Source: Metaphire vulgaris
Taxonomy: Eukaryota > Annelida > Clitellata > Crassiclitellata > Megascolecidae
Length of the DNA stretch: 64,000 bases
Reading direction: 5' to 3'
Assembly: GCA_018105865.1 (NCBI GenBank)
Contig: CM030867.1
Location: forward strand, 5,194,369 to 5,258,368
Notes under the pieces: generated by a model
Databases searched by the model: none
What the model was told of the DNA's origin: nothing
Seen by the model: only the letters and a program-made list of their open reading frames with translations
Made by a program: the position numbers and the translations under genes
Shown here: positions 1 through 10,585 of the stretch, in pieces
Layout of the letters: each line of letters begins with the position of its first letter
Numbering within the stretch: position 1 is the stretch's first letter

Positions 1-650
1 GCTCACTGTGACAAAGTTCCTGTAGCTATTTGCACTACTTTGGGAGTTTCTGACGACGATGAATTTTGTCAGTCAACAGAGTTGAGTTGAATGACCTTGT
101 ACGAGATCTTGATCTTCCGAAGTCGTCAGCAGAGTTACTGGGTTCAAGACTGGAGGAAAAGAAACTGTTCAGTGTTGACTCCAGGAACCACGCTTATGTA
201 TCATGATAGAGAGAATGATCTGCTGAATTTTTTCCATATGGGAGGAGGAGTTTGTATACTGCATCAACATCAAAGGACTTATTGAATCAATGGGATGTTA
301 TAGTTGCAGACAAGATGCTTTTTACGACCGGATTACTGACTTTCTTGGCAATTTCAGAGCCGAGAATTATGACCTTTCAGTTCGAAATTCAAAGATTGCT
401 TTTCGAAGACTGGGAGCAAACATGAGTGTCTAGTTGCATTTCCTTCATAGTTACCTGAACTTCAAATCTTGGAGCTATGAATGAAGAACAAGGAGAATGC
501 TTCCACCAAGACCATGGAACGTAGATATCAAGGCAGATGGAACTCGAATATGATGGCAGACTACTGCTGGTGTGTACATCGTGAAAACTGTGATCATAAC
601 TATACCGAACTCCTGGAGCATCCAAAAAGAGAAGATTCCTGCCTCAAAAC
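1..650 (+). pseudogene. Broken copy of an unrecognised, recurrent TE-associated protein
   Basis: Starting from the left edge, fragments in several frames read LNDLVRDLDLPKSSAELLGS then RLEEKKLFSVDSRN (about 86-200), and later LGAMNEEQGECFHQDH with YQGRWNSNMMADYCWCVHRE (about 469-585). The second part aligns by eye with LGAVSDEHGERFHKD and MEKCYHRKWSLSMFGDYVW of the copy at 26.1-26.8 kb on the minus strand. The E-x-G-E-x-F-H-x-D core is the clearest shared element. Stops and frameshifts break it throughout. I know this only as a family that recurs in animal genomes without a firm function, probably transposon-derived; I cannot name its class. The middle of the protein is lost or unreadable here. 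Confidence 0.5.
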
Positions 651-1190
651 TTAAATTTAAGCAACTAGCTATTGCTCTTATTGCTCTCTTGGTTAGACGA
701 CAGACTTTTTGGCTGAATAAAAAATATTACGTGCTATCGGTTCTTCAGAATTTCCTATTTTCCCTTATGTTTGACTTTAACACCTTTAATTAAGCATTCC
801 TCATTTGCGAAAAAATTTGACGTATTGCGTAATTTTTGACTTCATATCTGGAATCAGCACCTCTCAATTGGGTAAAATCAGCAAAAATACTTAGGTCAGC
901 AGAATTTTTTTTAAAATGTAGACCTGTGATATCACACCAAGATTTCTTACTGAAAAATTAGTTTCGAACGAGTGGTCAGGTGAGGGCCCCTCGTTGAATT
1001 TAATTATTGTGGCTGCCTAACTTGGCGATTTGTGTGGGGAGTCCGATTCTTTGAAGAATTTAGGCAGAGTAAATTTTATGACATCCAAGTTGAAACGGAA
1101 GTGAATGCATTGAGTAAGAGTTTGATAGAGTAGCTATAACCACAAACGTGGAGTAATTCATTCAGGGTCATTTAAAAGTAATCCCCTCAG
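651..1190. other. AT-rich stretch, nothing recognised
   Basis: About 540 bp with only short open frames. No terminal repeats, coding signature or RNA gene was seen. It may be the 3' remainder of the repeat that carries the preceding broken gene. Confidence 0.4.
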
Positions 1191-1202
1191 TTGACTAACT
1201 AA

Positions 1203-1278
1203 AACATTAATTAATTAACTAATTAATTAATTCGTTCATTCGTTCATTCATTCGTTCGTTCGTTCATTCGTTCATTAG
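1203..1278. repeat. TTAA-rich and (TTCG/TTCA)n microsatellite, LINE 3' tail
   Basis: Runs of TTAATTAA are followed by TTCGTTCATTCGTTCATTCA and similar. It abuts the C-terminal end of a minus-strand LINE, so on that strand it reads as a GAAC/GAAT tail directly after the stop region, as expected for a LINE with a microsatellite tail. Confidence 0.75.
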
Positions 1279-1740
1279 TTCACGTCGTCCAGACGGAGGT
1301 CCGTTGTGCCAATCTCGTGTTGCGCGAGTTGTGACCGCGACCGGTGGCTGAGTGCCACTCATGAAGAATTGTCGAAAGAAGACCATCGCCGATCTGCTGG
1401 GGCCATGTACGGCGTGGTCTGCCAGGAGGTCTTCTCCAGCTCGGAGGAAGACGCGTCTCGGTGCGCAGGTGAGAACGCGGTTGGCCGGTTGTTCTGGCGA
1501 GCCACATGACCGAAGAGAGACAGACGGCGTCGCGTGATAATTTCTGTCATTGGAAGAAGGGCAGTCTGAAGGGCAGACTGCTTCATTGGTCACGAAGTCA
1601 AACCAGCGAATGCAGAGAAGTTGTCTCTGGCAGCGATTAAGAAATGTCTGTAGTCTTTGCGAGTCTCGTATCTGCAGAGTCCAAGTCTCAGAACCATATA
1701 GGAGAATTCGCAGGACGAAGGACTGTGACCAAAATGATTA
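1279..1740 (-). mobile_element. Non-LTR retrotransposon, C-terminal fragment
   Basis: Minus-strand translation in two frames gives LRLGLCRYETRKDYRHFLIA, then MTEIITRRRLSLFGHVARQ, and WRRPPGRPRRTWPQQIGDGL. The R-R-L-x-L-F-G-H-V-A-R and R-P-P-G-R-P-R-R-T-W blocks mark the C-terminus of many LINE reverse transcriptases. The copy is severely 5' truncated, lacks the RT core and has frameshifts. The coding end abuts the microsatellite at 1203-1278. Confidence 0.8.
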
Positions 1741-1805
1741 AAAGAATAATAAATAATAAAATTAAATAAATAACAATAAAATAATAATAATAAAATAAGA
1801 ATACT
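1741..1805. repeat. A/T-rich simple repeat (AATAATAAA-like)
   Basis: About 65 bp of AATAAT and AAAATAA units between two LINE fragments of opposite orientation. It may be a decayed tail of either. Confidence 0.6.
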
Positions 1806-2275
1806 ACTAGAGAGAGCAAGACAAAAAAGATAAAATAAGTGAAGAACAGTTTGGTTTCAAAGAATATAGTGGTTGTAGGAATGCAATCTTTGTTCTAAGG
1901 ATGTTGAGTGAAAGACGTATCAAAAAGCAGAAAGAAGGGCAGTCTTTTTGAAGTCTGCTTATGCTTCGTTGATTATGACAAGACCTTCGACAACATCAAA
2001 CACGAAGACCTATCTGAAAGCCTTGAATAAAGCAGGAATCGACGGAAAAGACAAAAAATTAATAGCGGGTATATACTGGAAATAGGAGGCAGCTATTAGA
2101 CTAAATTGGGAAACAGGGAAAAGGCTAAAGATCTTAAATGGATTGAGACAGGGGTGCGAACTATCACCAGATTTTTGTAACTTGTGTGGGGAAGAGATAT
2201 TCGAAATGATCGAGGAGATGGAAGGTATAAGGATAGGAGAAAAAATATCAATAGCAAATAAAATAAAATAATAAT
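1806..2275 (+). mobile_element. RTE-like LINE fragment (RT fingers/palm)
   Basis: Frameshifted translation shows EEQFGFKEYSGCRNAIFVLR, a fragment matching DNIKHEDL, and GLRQGCELSPDFCNLCGEEI in pieces. The same sequence, better preserved, is at 22685-23145. It belongs to the group with copies at 4.8, 22.7, 44.6 and 51.9 kb. It breaks off at about 2270 in AAATAAAATAATAATAA. Confidence 0.7.
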
Positions 2276-2615
2276 AATTATGCACTTCTACAGCACCATT
2301 TCTAATACTCAAGGGTATCAATCGATGGTACTTCAAATTTATCCGCAAAAGACCAGGTCATTCCAAAGATCAGTCAGAGGGAAACAGCAAGACAGACTAT
2401 GGAGGAAATGCTAATTGAAGAGATGTGTTTTAAGCCTGAATCTGAAAATGCTCAGTTTATTGGAAGATCTGACAACCAGAGGGAGAGAGTTCCAAATTTT
2501 TGGCACAGAAATAGTAAAAGCCCTCTTACCAATTTCAGTGTTTGTTCTAGGTACATTTAACAAAGAATCAGCAAATCTAGTTGAATGATACTGTTTCGGA
2601 TGGTTTAACATAGAT
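2276..2615 (-). mobile_element. CR1/L2-like LINE, C-terminal fragment
   Basis: The minus strand encodes a stretch with TNTEIGKRAFTISVPKIWNS and LPLVVRSSNKLSIFRFRLKT ending HLFN. The pattern R-A-F-x-x-S-x-P-K-x-W-N-S-L-P through L-K-T-H-L-F is the typical end of CR1/L2 ORF2 proteins. Only this last piece and some 3' untranslated sequence remain. Confidence 0.8.
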
Positions 2616-2641
2616 TTTAAATATTGAGGTTGGCAGATTGA

Positions 2642-3096
2642 TGATGGGTTCAGGAGCGCATTTCAGCAGCTCCGGAGCAATGCCGTCTGCTCCGGCTGCA
2701 CGTCCGAGTCGACGTTTTTCTAGAGCCCGCTGCACTTAATCCAGAGTAGAAGGGTCAGTGAGTATCGACGGGTCGTCTGTTGCGGAGGGTTATAGTTCGT
2801 CGAGTGATGGACACTCGGAGGCTGGTGGGCGGTTCAAGGCAACTGAGAAGAGCTCTTTCCATCTCCGAAGGATCTCTTCGTTGTTTGAGCAAAGAGTACC
2901 GTCCGACTTGAGTATGGATTTTGAGGGGCTGCTGTTTGAGGCCCTACATAGTTTTTTGATCGCTGCGTATGCTGACTTGAGAGAGATTGTTATTGGCGAG
3001 ACCCTCTTCTGCCTCGAGGGTTACAGATCGATAATATTCTTTGCGATCTCTGCTGGCTAATGCTCTGAAAGTGCCTTTTAGGCGTTTTCTATCTTA
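2642..3096 (-). mobile_element. Inverted 5' part of a twin-primed LINE
   Basis: The minus strand encodes DRKRLKGTFRALASRDRKEY, then SDGTLCSNNEEILRRWKELF with frameshifts, and RALEKRRLGRAAGADGIAPE leading into LLKCAPEPI. This is the region just N-terminal to the RT domain. The same LINE resumes in the opposite orientation at 3101, starting at the same codons. The two parts share 26 bp (2642-2667 and 3101-3126). That arrangement is the signature of twin priming during target-primed reverse transcription. Confidence 0.8.
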
Positions 3097-3100
3097 AAAT

Positions 3101-4440
3101 GCTGAAATGCGCTCCTGAACCCATCAGCCACATGCTGCATAAACTCTTCCTTCTGATATGGTCCAACAGAAAGATTCCCAGCGAGTGGAAGGATGGCATC
3201 ATACTTCCACTATATGATGGCTGCAATAACTACAGGCCCATTATACTACTTCAAGTGCCAGGCAAAGTGTTTGCTCATAGCATCCTGGCAAGAATAAACC
3301 CGCTGCTTGTCGACACCAGAAGACCGCAGCAATCCGGCTTTACAGCAGGCAGATCCACAACGGATGCAATATTGGCACTGCGTCTCCTCGCGGAAATATA
3401 CCGAGAATTAATCGACCCCTAGTTGCAGCTTTTGTCGATTTCGAGGCTGCCGTCGACCGTGCAGCCCTATGGAAGGTTCTACGGGGCAGTGGCATCCCAC
3501 TTGACCTGTTAGATCTCATCAAACTGCTGCATCTAGACACAACAGGAAGAGTCCGAATAAATGGCAAGCTCACCGACTGCTTCCCCACCACCTCAGGAGT
3601 TCGTCAGGGCTGCGTCCTAGCCTCAACGCTCTTCTGCCGCATCATAGACCGGATTATGGAACAACTGGCCCACCACAACAACCTCTCCTTATCGGAAGCC
3701 CAGTTCACTGACCTGGACTACGCTGACGATGTCAGTCTTCTAGACTCACCCGCACAACTCCAGAAAGCACTAGAGAGACTTGAACCCATTGCATCTCATT
3801 TTGGTCTCTACATCTCTTGGAAAAAGACAAAAATTCAGAACCTGAGTACTGGCCTACCTCTTGACCATTGACCTCTTGACTTTATCAACATCAGGTCATA
3901 CGGTAGAGGCAGTGGATAAATTCGTTTGCCTAGGCAGCATTCAAAGCTCTGACGCTCTTACGCCATTCACTGCTGATATTTTACGTAGAATAGGCATAGC
4001 CGCTTCAGCCATGCAATCACTTGACAGACGATGGAAACAGAAGAGGACGAGCCTAAACACCAAAATAAGAATCTATAAAACATGTGTCTTACCGGTCCTT
4101 TTATACGGCTCGGCGACCTCGACCCTCGTGGCGCAAGATGCACGGAGAATTGAAGCTTTTCACATCCGCTGTCAGCAACGCATACTAGGAATTCGGTGGT
4201 ATGACTTCATTCGGAATGATGAGATCACTCACATTACTAACCTAGAACCTAAAACAAACCATCAGTCGTCGCCGACAAGCACTGTTTGGTCAAGTGGCAC
4301 GCCTGAACACCCACACTCCGGCTTACGGCACTCTTACGGCAGCCATTAACCGTAGATCTGAGAGGAATCCACTCCCAGGGTGAAAAAGACCCCCAGGTCG
4401 CCCTCGCCGCACCTGTGTACCTGTCGTTGTGTAACTGTCT
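3101..4440 (+). mobile_element. LINE reverse transcriptase, 3' part of the twin-primed copy
   Basis: Continues the LINE whose 5' part is inverted at 2642-3096. It reads LLKCAPEPISHMLHKLF, NNYRPIILLQVPGKVFAHSI and GFTAGRSTTDAILALRLLAE. After a stop/frameshift near 3420 it gives AAFVDFEAAVDRAALWKVL, then GVRQGCVLASTLFCRI and LDYADDVSLLDSP, where the F/YADD catalytic box is intact. Further frameshifts near 3865 lead to YKTCVLPVLLYGSAT and the C-terminal RRRQALFGQVARLNTHTPAY and KRPPGRPRRTC. The RT core is nearly complete but cannot be expressed as one protein. Confidence 0.85.
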
Positions 4441-4479
4441 GTGTACCTGTCGCACCTGTCGTTGATCGGTAATGGCGCA

Positions 4480-4802
4480 CCCTCAACAATCGCAAAAGAA
4501 TGGTGAAAAGCCCAAGATCGCGGCCATAGTAGATCAACGCTACGGACCTTCGTTGTCTAAGCGAAAGAAGACAAGAATGCAGTATTTTAAAAACAAGGAC
4601 ACCAGTCTTAAATACAATTCTCTGTTCTACCGGCAGCCAGTGTAACTTTTGAAGGACAGGTATAATGTGATCATGTTTACGAGTTTTTGTAATGGCACGG
4701 GTCATAGAATTCTGAATCCTTTGAAGTTTTTGTATATTAGATTTGGTCATACCATTGTAAAGGGAATTGCAATAATCAAGTCTACTGCTGACAAGGGCAT
4801 AA
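4480..4802 (-). mobile_element. CR1/L2-like LINE fragment
   Basis: The minus strand gives [20 protein letters not shown] and NIQKLQRIQNSMTRAITKTR, then KLHWLPVEQRIVFKTGVLVF. The S-R-L-D-Y-C-N-S-L block and H-W-L-P motif are typical of the thumb and C-terminal region of CR1/L2. It sits between two plus-strand LINE pieces. Confidence 0.8.
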
Positions 4803-5465
4803 TAACCACGGTAATCACAAAACAAAAAGAAGTGCCGAAATGCAAGATCTTATGAAACGAAAGAGAAATAGAACAAGTAACTTATTTTAAATATTTGGGA
4901 AGCATTATTACAAGTGATGGGAGAAGTGATAAAGACATCATAACAAGAATAGGCATGGCAAAATCTGCCTTCATGGAAATGAAACAAATATGAACGAACA
5001 AGAAAATATTAAAAGAAACAAGGCTCAGAGTGGTTAGATGTTATTTATGGTCAGTTTTGTTATGAGGATCTGAGATGTAGAACATATAAAAAAATGAAAA
5101 AGAAATTGAAAGCGGCTGAAATGTGGTTTTATAGGCTGCTAAATGAGGATGCTAAAGGTCCCATGGAGAGACAAGAGAACTAACGAAGAAATACTACAGG
5201 TGATGGAAGAGAGACAGTTAAGTTAAGACAGACGAAATTTTCTGGGCACGTGATGAGGAAAGAAGGATTAGAGAGTCTGGCAGTGATAGGCATAGTGGAG
5301 GGCAAAATATCAAGAGGAAAACAAAGATTGAAATATACAGACAGAATGAGAGAGGAAATGGGAATAGAAAATAACATCGACCTCCTGAAGATCACTAGAG
5401 ATAGAGAAAAGTGGAAGTCCATGGCCGCCGACGCAGCAATGCATGGCACCTAAACGAAGAAGGCA
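4803..5465 (+). mobile_element. RTE-like LINE, 3' fragment
   Basis: Encodes ITKQKEVPKCK, IEQVTYFKYLGSIITSDGRS, DKDIITRIGMAKSAFMEMKQ and, after several stops, FSGHVMRKEGLESLAVIGIV and REKWKSMAADAAMHGT. It is a close relative of 23.08-23.90 kb, but it lacks the exon insertion found there and so serves as the undisturbed comparison. It ends in AAACGAAGAAG, matching the GAA-rich tail of its relatives. Confidence 0.85.
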
Positions 5466-5741
5466 CGTCTCATGCTTTCATAATGTCGAGATTTGTGAAG
5501 AAGTATCGGCTGTTTATAATAATACTTGTCTTTAATAATATTCGGTGTTGCGCGTTCTGGCAGTTGCGGTTCCAGGAATTCTTGGGGGCGGGGAAATTTA
5601 TAGGAAGTTGGTGTTGGAAATACAAAGTGAAGAAAAAACAAACGAAAAGAGAGAAAAAGGTCATTGTTTTTTCACTAAATGTTAATAAACCTTGCAAAAA
5701 GGCCGACAAGCTAAAAAAAGAAGGTAATTCGCGGTATTTCT
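5466..5741. other. Short AT-rich interval, nothing recognised
   Basis: Open frames on both strands here (up to about 110 codons) are rich in Lys, Phe and Tyr, show no family signature and overlap each other. I see no repeat ends. Confidence 0.4.
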
Positions 5742-5926
5742 AACTAACTAAATAAAACTCACCGGAAAATAGGTTGACAAGCAAAAAAAGGTCATCCGGA
5801 ACCCCGGTGAGGGATGCATCTCCAATCATCAACATGGTGGAACCGCCACTGCGTTTTAGTTTAAATCTCTCTCCGTATATTGCCTTCATCTTGCGAGACT
5901 TAGCGAATCCAGGGCGGACGGGAAAG

Positions 5927-5982
5927 GAAGCCCCCCGGGACTGTAAGGGAAGTTCCCTTCCCTTACAGTCCCGGGGGGCTTC
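5927..5982. repeat. Perfect 25-bp hairpin, GC-rich
   Basis: Arms 5927-5951 and 5958-5982 (starting GAAGCCCCCCGGGACTG) are exactly complementary, with a 6-nt loop GTTCCC. A second palindrome, CTTCGAAGCTTCGAAG, overlaps the right arm at 5979-5994. Upstream at 5769-5792 is a TGACAAGCAAAAAAAGGTCA motif copy. The surroundings (5766-6012) look like part of a MITE, but I cannot define its ends. Confidence 0.85.
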
Positions 5983-6039
5983 GAAGCTTCGAAGGAAGCG
6001 AGCGAGCGGGTCGCCAAACAACTATAATTTCTAAATATG

Positions 6040-6780
6040 CTTGCGGATAATCATGGGAATACGCCGGTACGAATTTATCACAAACAACGAAGTTCTCAAG
6101 CGTGCAGCACTACCCCAGTTAACTGAAATCTTGCTCTATTTGGCCACGAGCTACGTGAGGATGAGCCTGCGCCAGGGTTATTTATAGGGTTATAAATTTG
6201 GGGTGGCGGTCTAAAATGGGGAGAGGGTGTTGGAGGCAGGCCCGCCGAGAGAAATGCCGGGCCCCTGTGCAGGCTAAAATTTCTTGACAACTTTTTTTCT
6301 TGCTTGGCAGCCTCTTTTACATTTTAAAATGAGCTGATGATCGCCGGACCCCCTTTTGCTCGCCGGGCCCCTTCTCTTTAGTGTTATTATTCACGTTAGT
6401 TTTAATTATGCATATTCATCATCGTCCCGCCCCCCAGACCGCCGGGCCCCTTGCAGTTGCCTCCATGCTCCCCTCTCGGCGGCCCTGGTTGGATGGTGTT
6501 AGGGTGCACCTCAGGCTCGGATTGGCAATAATTTGGGGATGTCGGTCTCAAATTGGAGGGGGTGTAGGGTGTTAGGGGGTGTAAAATTATCCTTGTCCTG
6601 CGCACCGAATCCTACGGCATCGGGTTGTTCTGACTTTCTGGACGTCGCCCTGTTTCCTTTTGTAAGCGTTCCTTGGAGCGACCTAAAAATAGATGGATCG
6701 ATCAGTTCAGACATGACAACATCCCTCCCACCACTTTCTGCCGACGTGCTATTCTATTCTTAGAGGATACAGATATTGAG
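6040..6780. repeat. GC-rich dispersed-repeat debris
   Basis: Two related segments (about 6186-6230 and 6527-6580) share ATAATTTGGGGTGGCGGTCT-like text. Several GCCGGGCCCC and CGCCGGGCCCCTT blocks recur between them (6256, 6358, 6440). This looks like fused, partly duplicated non-autonomous elements. Small open frames here are not credible genes. Confidence 0.45.
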
Positions 6781-6978
6781 ACAATGCAGCGGCTCACCAC
6801 TGGCTACGCGAACTAACTACTATAACGTCCCAACCACTGGCCCTTTAGATTAAATGACCCTACATGAACGGCTAATAGCGCCTTCATTCTGAGGCTAAGC
6901 GCCTAGGAATAAGGAGTCACTTCGGTGTTGCTTTTGAAAGCACTATAGAACTTAACGAGATCTTACTTACTTACACCT
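6781..6978 (+). mobile_element. LINE 3' untranslated end with (TTAC)n tail
   Basis: Ends with GCACTATAGAACTTAACGAG then ATCTTACTTACTTA. The ending resembles GCGCTATAGAAATCAACGAG plus TTTTACTTTACTTT at 11828-11855, the 3' end of the CR1/L2-like LINE described below. Only the untranslated end is present. Confidence 0.55.
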
Positions 6979-7539
6979 CGGGTAGGATGTGATGCTTCAT
7001 CACGCATGGACGGTCTCGACAAAAGGAGAGGCTAGGCCTATATGTTGCGGTTCCTTTTGCCCTGTGAGTGGTTGTGGCGTCCTTGGTTACGCCTATAACT
7101 GAGTGCCTATAGAGGTTTAGACTATAGCAACCAGAGACACAGTTAGATATACCTATATGCTTCTATTCAGATCAACGTCTGGAGAACAACTGCTAACTAA
7201 TGCTACTACAGCTGGCTTCTATATGCCTAGCTGGTCAAGTGTTCATCTATTGGACAGTAGGCGTGGCTATAAGTGTCCATCACTCTACAGGCCAGTGCTT
7301 GTACTTTCGTAAAGTGAAAGAAGCTACCCCATCCACTCCCTTGTCACATCCTAAAATTGACAAACCTGCCATTTTACTTTAATATCAATGTTCCACAGTT
7401 GGGTGCAATTTTCGGCCTTAAAATTTTCTGACAAGTCAACATTACTAGTTACTAGTTCCCGACCTGGAGTCCTCGAGGTCTTGGCCTCTAGGCCGCGACG
7501 CTGTCCTTGGTCGTGGTATACAAACAAGTCCATGGACTT
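6979..7539. other. Unassigned intergenic-type DNA
   Basis: About 560 bp without a recognisable family, terminal repeats or convincing coding sequence. Confidence 0.4.
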
Positions 7540-8036
7540 TACCTCAGACCTTGATGTCCTTGGGATCTACTTCTTTCTTCTTTCTTTCCTTCCGTCTTTC
7601 CCTATTGGGTTGGACGATGGGTCTGAATGAGTTCCTTCCACTTCTGTCTGTCTCTTGCTGTTCTGGTCATTTGGATGAAGTTCATTTGCATTTCTTTTGC
7701 ATCCTCTTATCCTCTTTTAAGTTTTCTATCTATGTTTTTCTCGGTCTTCCTTTTCTCCTTCTCCCTTCAACATAGTTGTATAGTGCTTTCTTTGGTAGTC
7801 TTTCTTCCTTCGTTCTTTCAACATGACCAAACCATTTCAGTCTTCGTTTCTGTATTGATTCGAGTATCGTTTCTTTTTGCTCTGTCTTTTCTCTGATCGT
7901 TTCATTTCTTATTCTTTGTCTTCTGCTGACTCCTGCTATTCCTCTTAACCAGTTCATTTCTGCAGTCATTAATCTTCTTTCGTCTTTCTTCTTTATGGTC
8001 CAGCATTCTGATCCATATAATAGTATTACCTTGTAC
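7540..8036 (-). mobile_element. RTE-like LINE, C-terminal fragment
   Basis: The minus strand reads MTAEMNWLRGIAGVSRRQRI, RNETIREKTEQKETILESIQ, KRRLKWFGHVERTKEERLPK and EGRRRKGRPRKT. The order E-M-x-W/C-L-R-x-I, R-R-L-x-W-F-G-H-V, G-R-P-R-K matches the group with copies at 19.2-20.6 and 49.0-49.6 kb. Confidence 0.85.
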
Positions 8037-8228
8037 TCGGGGCCAAGTAATCATGCCATGGAATTAAACAAGAAAATCGCGCATTCACACTGTTGGACTA
8101 TCAGCTTGAAGCGTGCTCTCTTTGTCATTATCAAGGTGATGAATGATATCTGAACACATAGTTTAGTCTCCTTACTTATTAATTAATCCAGACTTTCGTT
8201 TAACACCTGTTGCTTAGTATATCAAACT

Positions 8229-8585
8229 ATCAAAAGCCTGCTATGTTCATATTCGTGATCTTCTCCGCCTACGCCCTTGCCTATATACTAAAACTGCCTC
8301 AACAATTGCCACCTCAATAGTCCACTCCAAATTAGATTATTGTAACTCCCTCAACTATAACCTTCCCAAAGCCCCTATCAACAGATTTCAATCAATAAAA
8401 ATGCACTTGCTCGTGCTGTTACTAAGTCACCTAAATTATCCCATATTTCACCCATACTAAAATCATTACATTGGCTTAAAATAACTGAACGTATCCAATA
8501 TAAGATAATAACACTTACATATAGCTCACTTCAGTCATCAAAACCTGTCTATCTTAGATCACTATCAGCCTCCTCGACCCACATG
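8229..8585 (+). mobile_element. CR1/L2-like LINE, C-terminal fragment preceding a full copy
   Basis: Reads KACYVHIRDLLRLRPCLYTK, SIVHSKLDYCNSLNYNLPKA and SHISPILKSLHWLKITERIQ. It is a near duplicate of 11088-11448 within the LINE that starts immediately after it, and it stops at the same phrase, CCTCCTCGACCCACA. So a 3' part of the family lies directly 5' of an endonuclease-starting copy in the same orientation. Confidence 0.85.
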
Positions 8586-9406
8586 ACCCACCCCCTTACC
8601 ATTGCACACACTTCACTCCTCTGCCATAGACATAGATGCACTAAATGAAACCTGGGTCTACTACTTCATGTCAACTGATTGATGCAACCCCACTTGGCTT
8701 CTCCCTCACCCTCGTTTAAAAAAGTCTACCAACTGCTCTTCTAATTTAGGTGGAGGAACCGCTTTCCTCATTCGTGCTCATATACAAATTAGCAACTCCT
8801 CATCAATTAATTTCTCTTAATTTGAATGTTCATCAGTCACTCTCAATCTTTCTCTCTCAAAACGAACTATTTTCAACATTTACTGCCCCCGCATCATCAA
8901 CAAAATACTCAACCCCATTCATGAAATTCCTTGACGAATTTTCCTCCTTTTTAGGCTCTGCAGCTACAACCCCACATGAGTTCTTAATTACTGGTGATTT
9001 CAATGTACATGTTGATAAGAGTGATGATCCTAACTCTATCCAATTCATACAACTGCTCACTCAGACAAACCTCACACAACACATATCTCTTAAAAAAATT
9101 GACGTAGCCTTGTTCTGTGACAACATTAAATCATCTGACCTAATTAGTAATTACTACCCCCCACCCCCACTTCTCTACCGTCACTGATAATTAAATACAA
9201 TTCTGTGTTATCCGGTCTTCTTGATAAACATGCTCCTATCATCACAAGACCTCTTTCATCACACAACAGCAAACCCTGGTATAACTCTTTCATTCATGCT
9301 TTCAAGTCATTTTGCAGACGTCTTGAACAAACATACCATAAAACACATTCTCCATCTGACCTTTTAAATCTTCGTTCCGCCATCAACCGCTACCATAATC
9401 TCCTTA

Positions 9407-9700
9407 AAAGTAAAGTAAAGGTTTTCACCCGTAGGCTCACGCCCGTAGGGTCCGGTGCTGATCCCCGTATTTAGTAGCCAGCAGCCCATAGGTGGCTAAG
9501 CCATACATCGGCGGACGGTGGCCAGTCTCTTCCGCCGAACCTATGGTTACTATCGCAATGTTGCCATTGCTACTCATTTTTGATGTTACTACCGCCCTCT
9601 AGCGATTAAGGCTGAGTCGACCTTAGGGGCTCCTACGGGATTGAACCCGTGTCGTCGGCGTGCCTGCCCAATGATATTACCACTCATCTATCTTCCCGCC
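9407..9700 (-). mobile_element. tRNA-derived SINE inserted in the LINE
   Basis: On the minus strand the 5' end starts GGGCGGGAAGATAGATGAGT, with an A-box-like TAGATGAGTGGT and a B box GGTTCAATCCC about 40 bp on, so the head derives from a tRNA. The element ends in CTTTACTTTACTTT. It is flanked by a 14-bp target-site duplication CCATAATCTCCTTA (9393-9406 and 9701-9714), and removing it rejoins the LINE linker. The tail resembles the TTTACTTTACTTT end of the host LINE family. Confidence 0.88.
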
Positions 9701-10491
9701 CCATAATCTCCTTACATCTGCCAAAAAGAAGTACTATTCGAACATCATTTTAACAAATAGCTCAAACCCACGTAAGCTCTGAAAAACTTTAAATGATCTT
9801 TTCCATCGCAAAGACTCAAAACCTCTCCCTCAATCCATTTCCCTGTCAGAACTTGCTGAATCTTTTGCTAAGTTATTTTCTGTAAAAATCTCCAAGATTC
9901 GCAGTGTCCTTAAGTCTTTCACTATTACTCAAACGACATCTCCTCATTATCCTCCTCCCCCCACAACCTTCATGCAATTTATCCAGCTTCACTTCTACAA
10001 CTGAGAAGAGGTATCCAAACTTCTACTATCCTTGCCAAACAAACAATGTCACCTAGATCCCATACCTACCTCTTGACTCAAACAGTGTGCTATCGTGCTT
10101 TTACGCCTATCATAACTAGTATCATTAAGCTCTTTCTTACCTCATGCACTTTCCCATCTTCATTCAAAAACTCTTTTGTCACTCCTCTCCTAAAAAAGCC
10201 TGGCACTGACAGAGAAGATCATAATAACTATCGCCCCATCTCAAATCTTTAACTTCTATCATAACCTACTGAGAAAAAATTGTGCTTTCTAGACTGACCG
10301 AACACCTTTCAAATAACTCGAAGTATAATGCTGCCTACACTGCCTACACTAAACATCACTCAACTGAAACCGTTCTCGCCTACATTCATGACAAACTCTT
10401 AACCGCAATTGGTCTCCGACAAGTTACTGGCCTTTGACTCGTTGACCTTTCTGCTGCATTTGATACCATAGATCACAAAATTCTGCTCAAA

Positions 10492-10494
<3 letters not shown>

Positions 10495-10582
<88 letters not shown>

Positions 10583-10585
10583 GGT
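10495..10585. repeat. (CT)n microsatellite within the LINE RT
   Basis: About 90 bp of CTCTCT with two TTT interruptions, replacing codons between LKRLS and SGLEY of the reverse transcriptase. Long Arg/Glu frames on the minus strand here are artefacts of the repeat. Confidence 0.95.

Noticed and set aside
2758..3060. 100-codon plus-strand frame
   Set aside because: Antisense of the inverted 5' part of the twin-primed LINE.
9626..9700. tRNA gene on the minus strand (A and B boxes)
   Set aside because: No proper anticodon/cloverleaf; it is the head of a SINE with a tail and target duplication.
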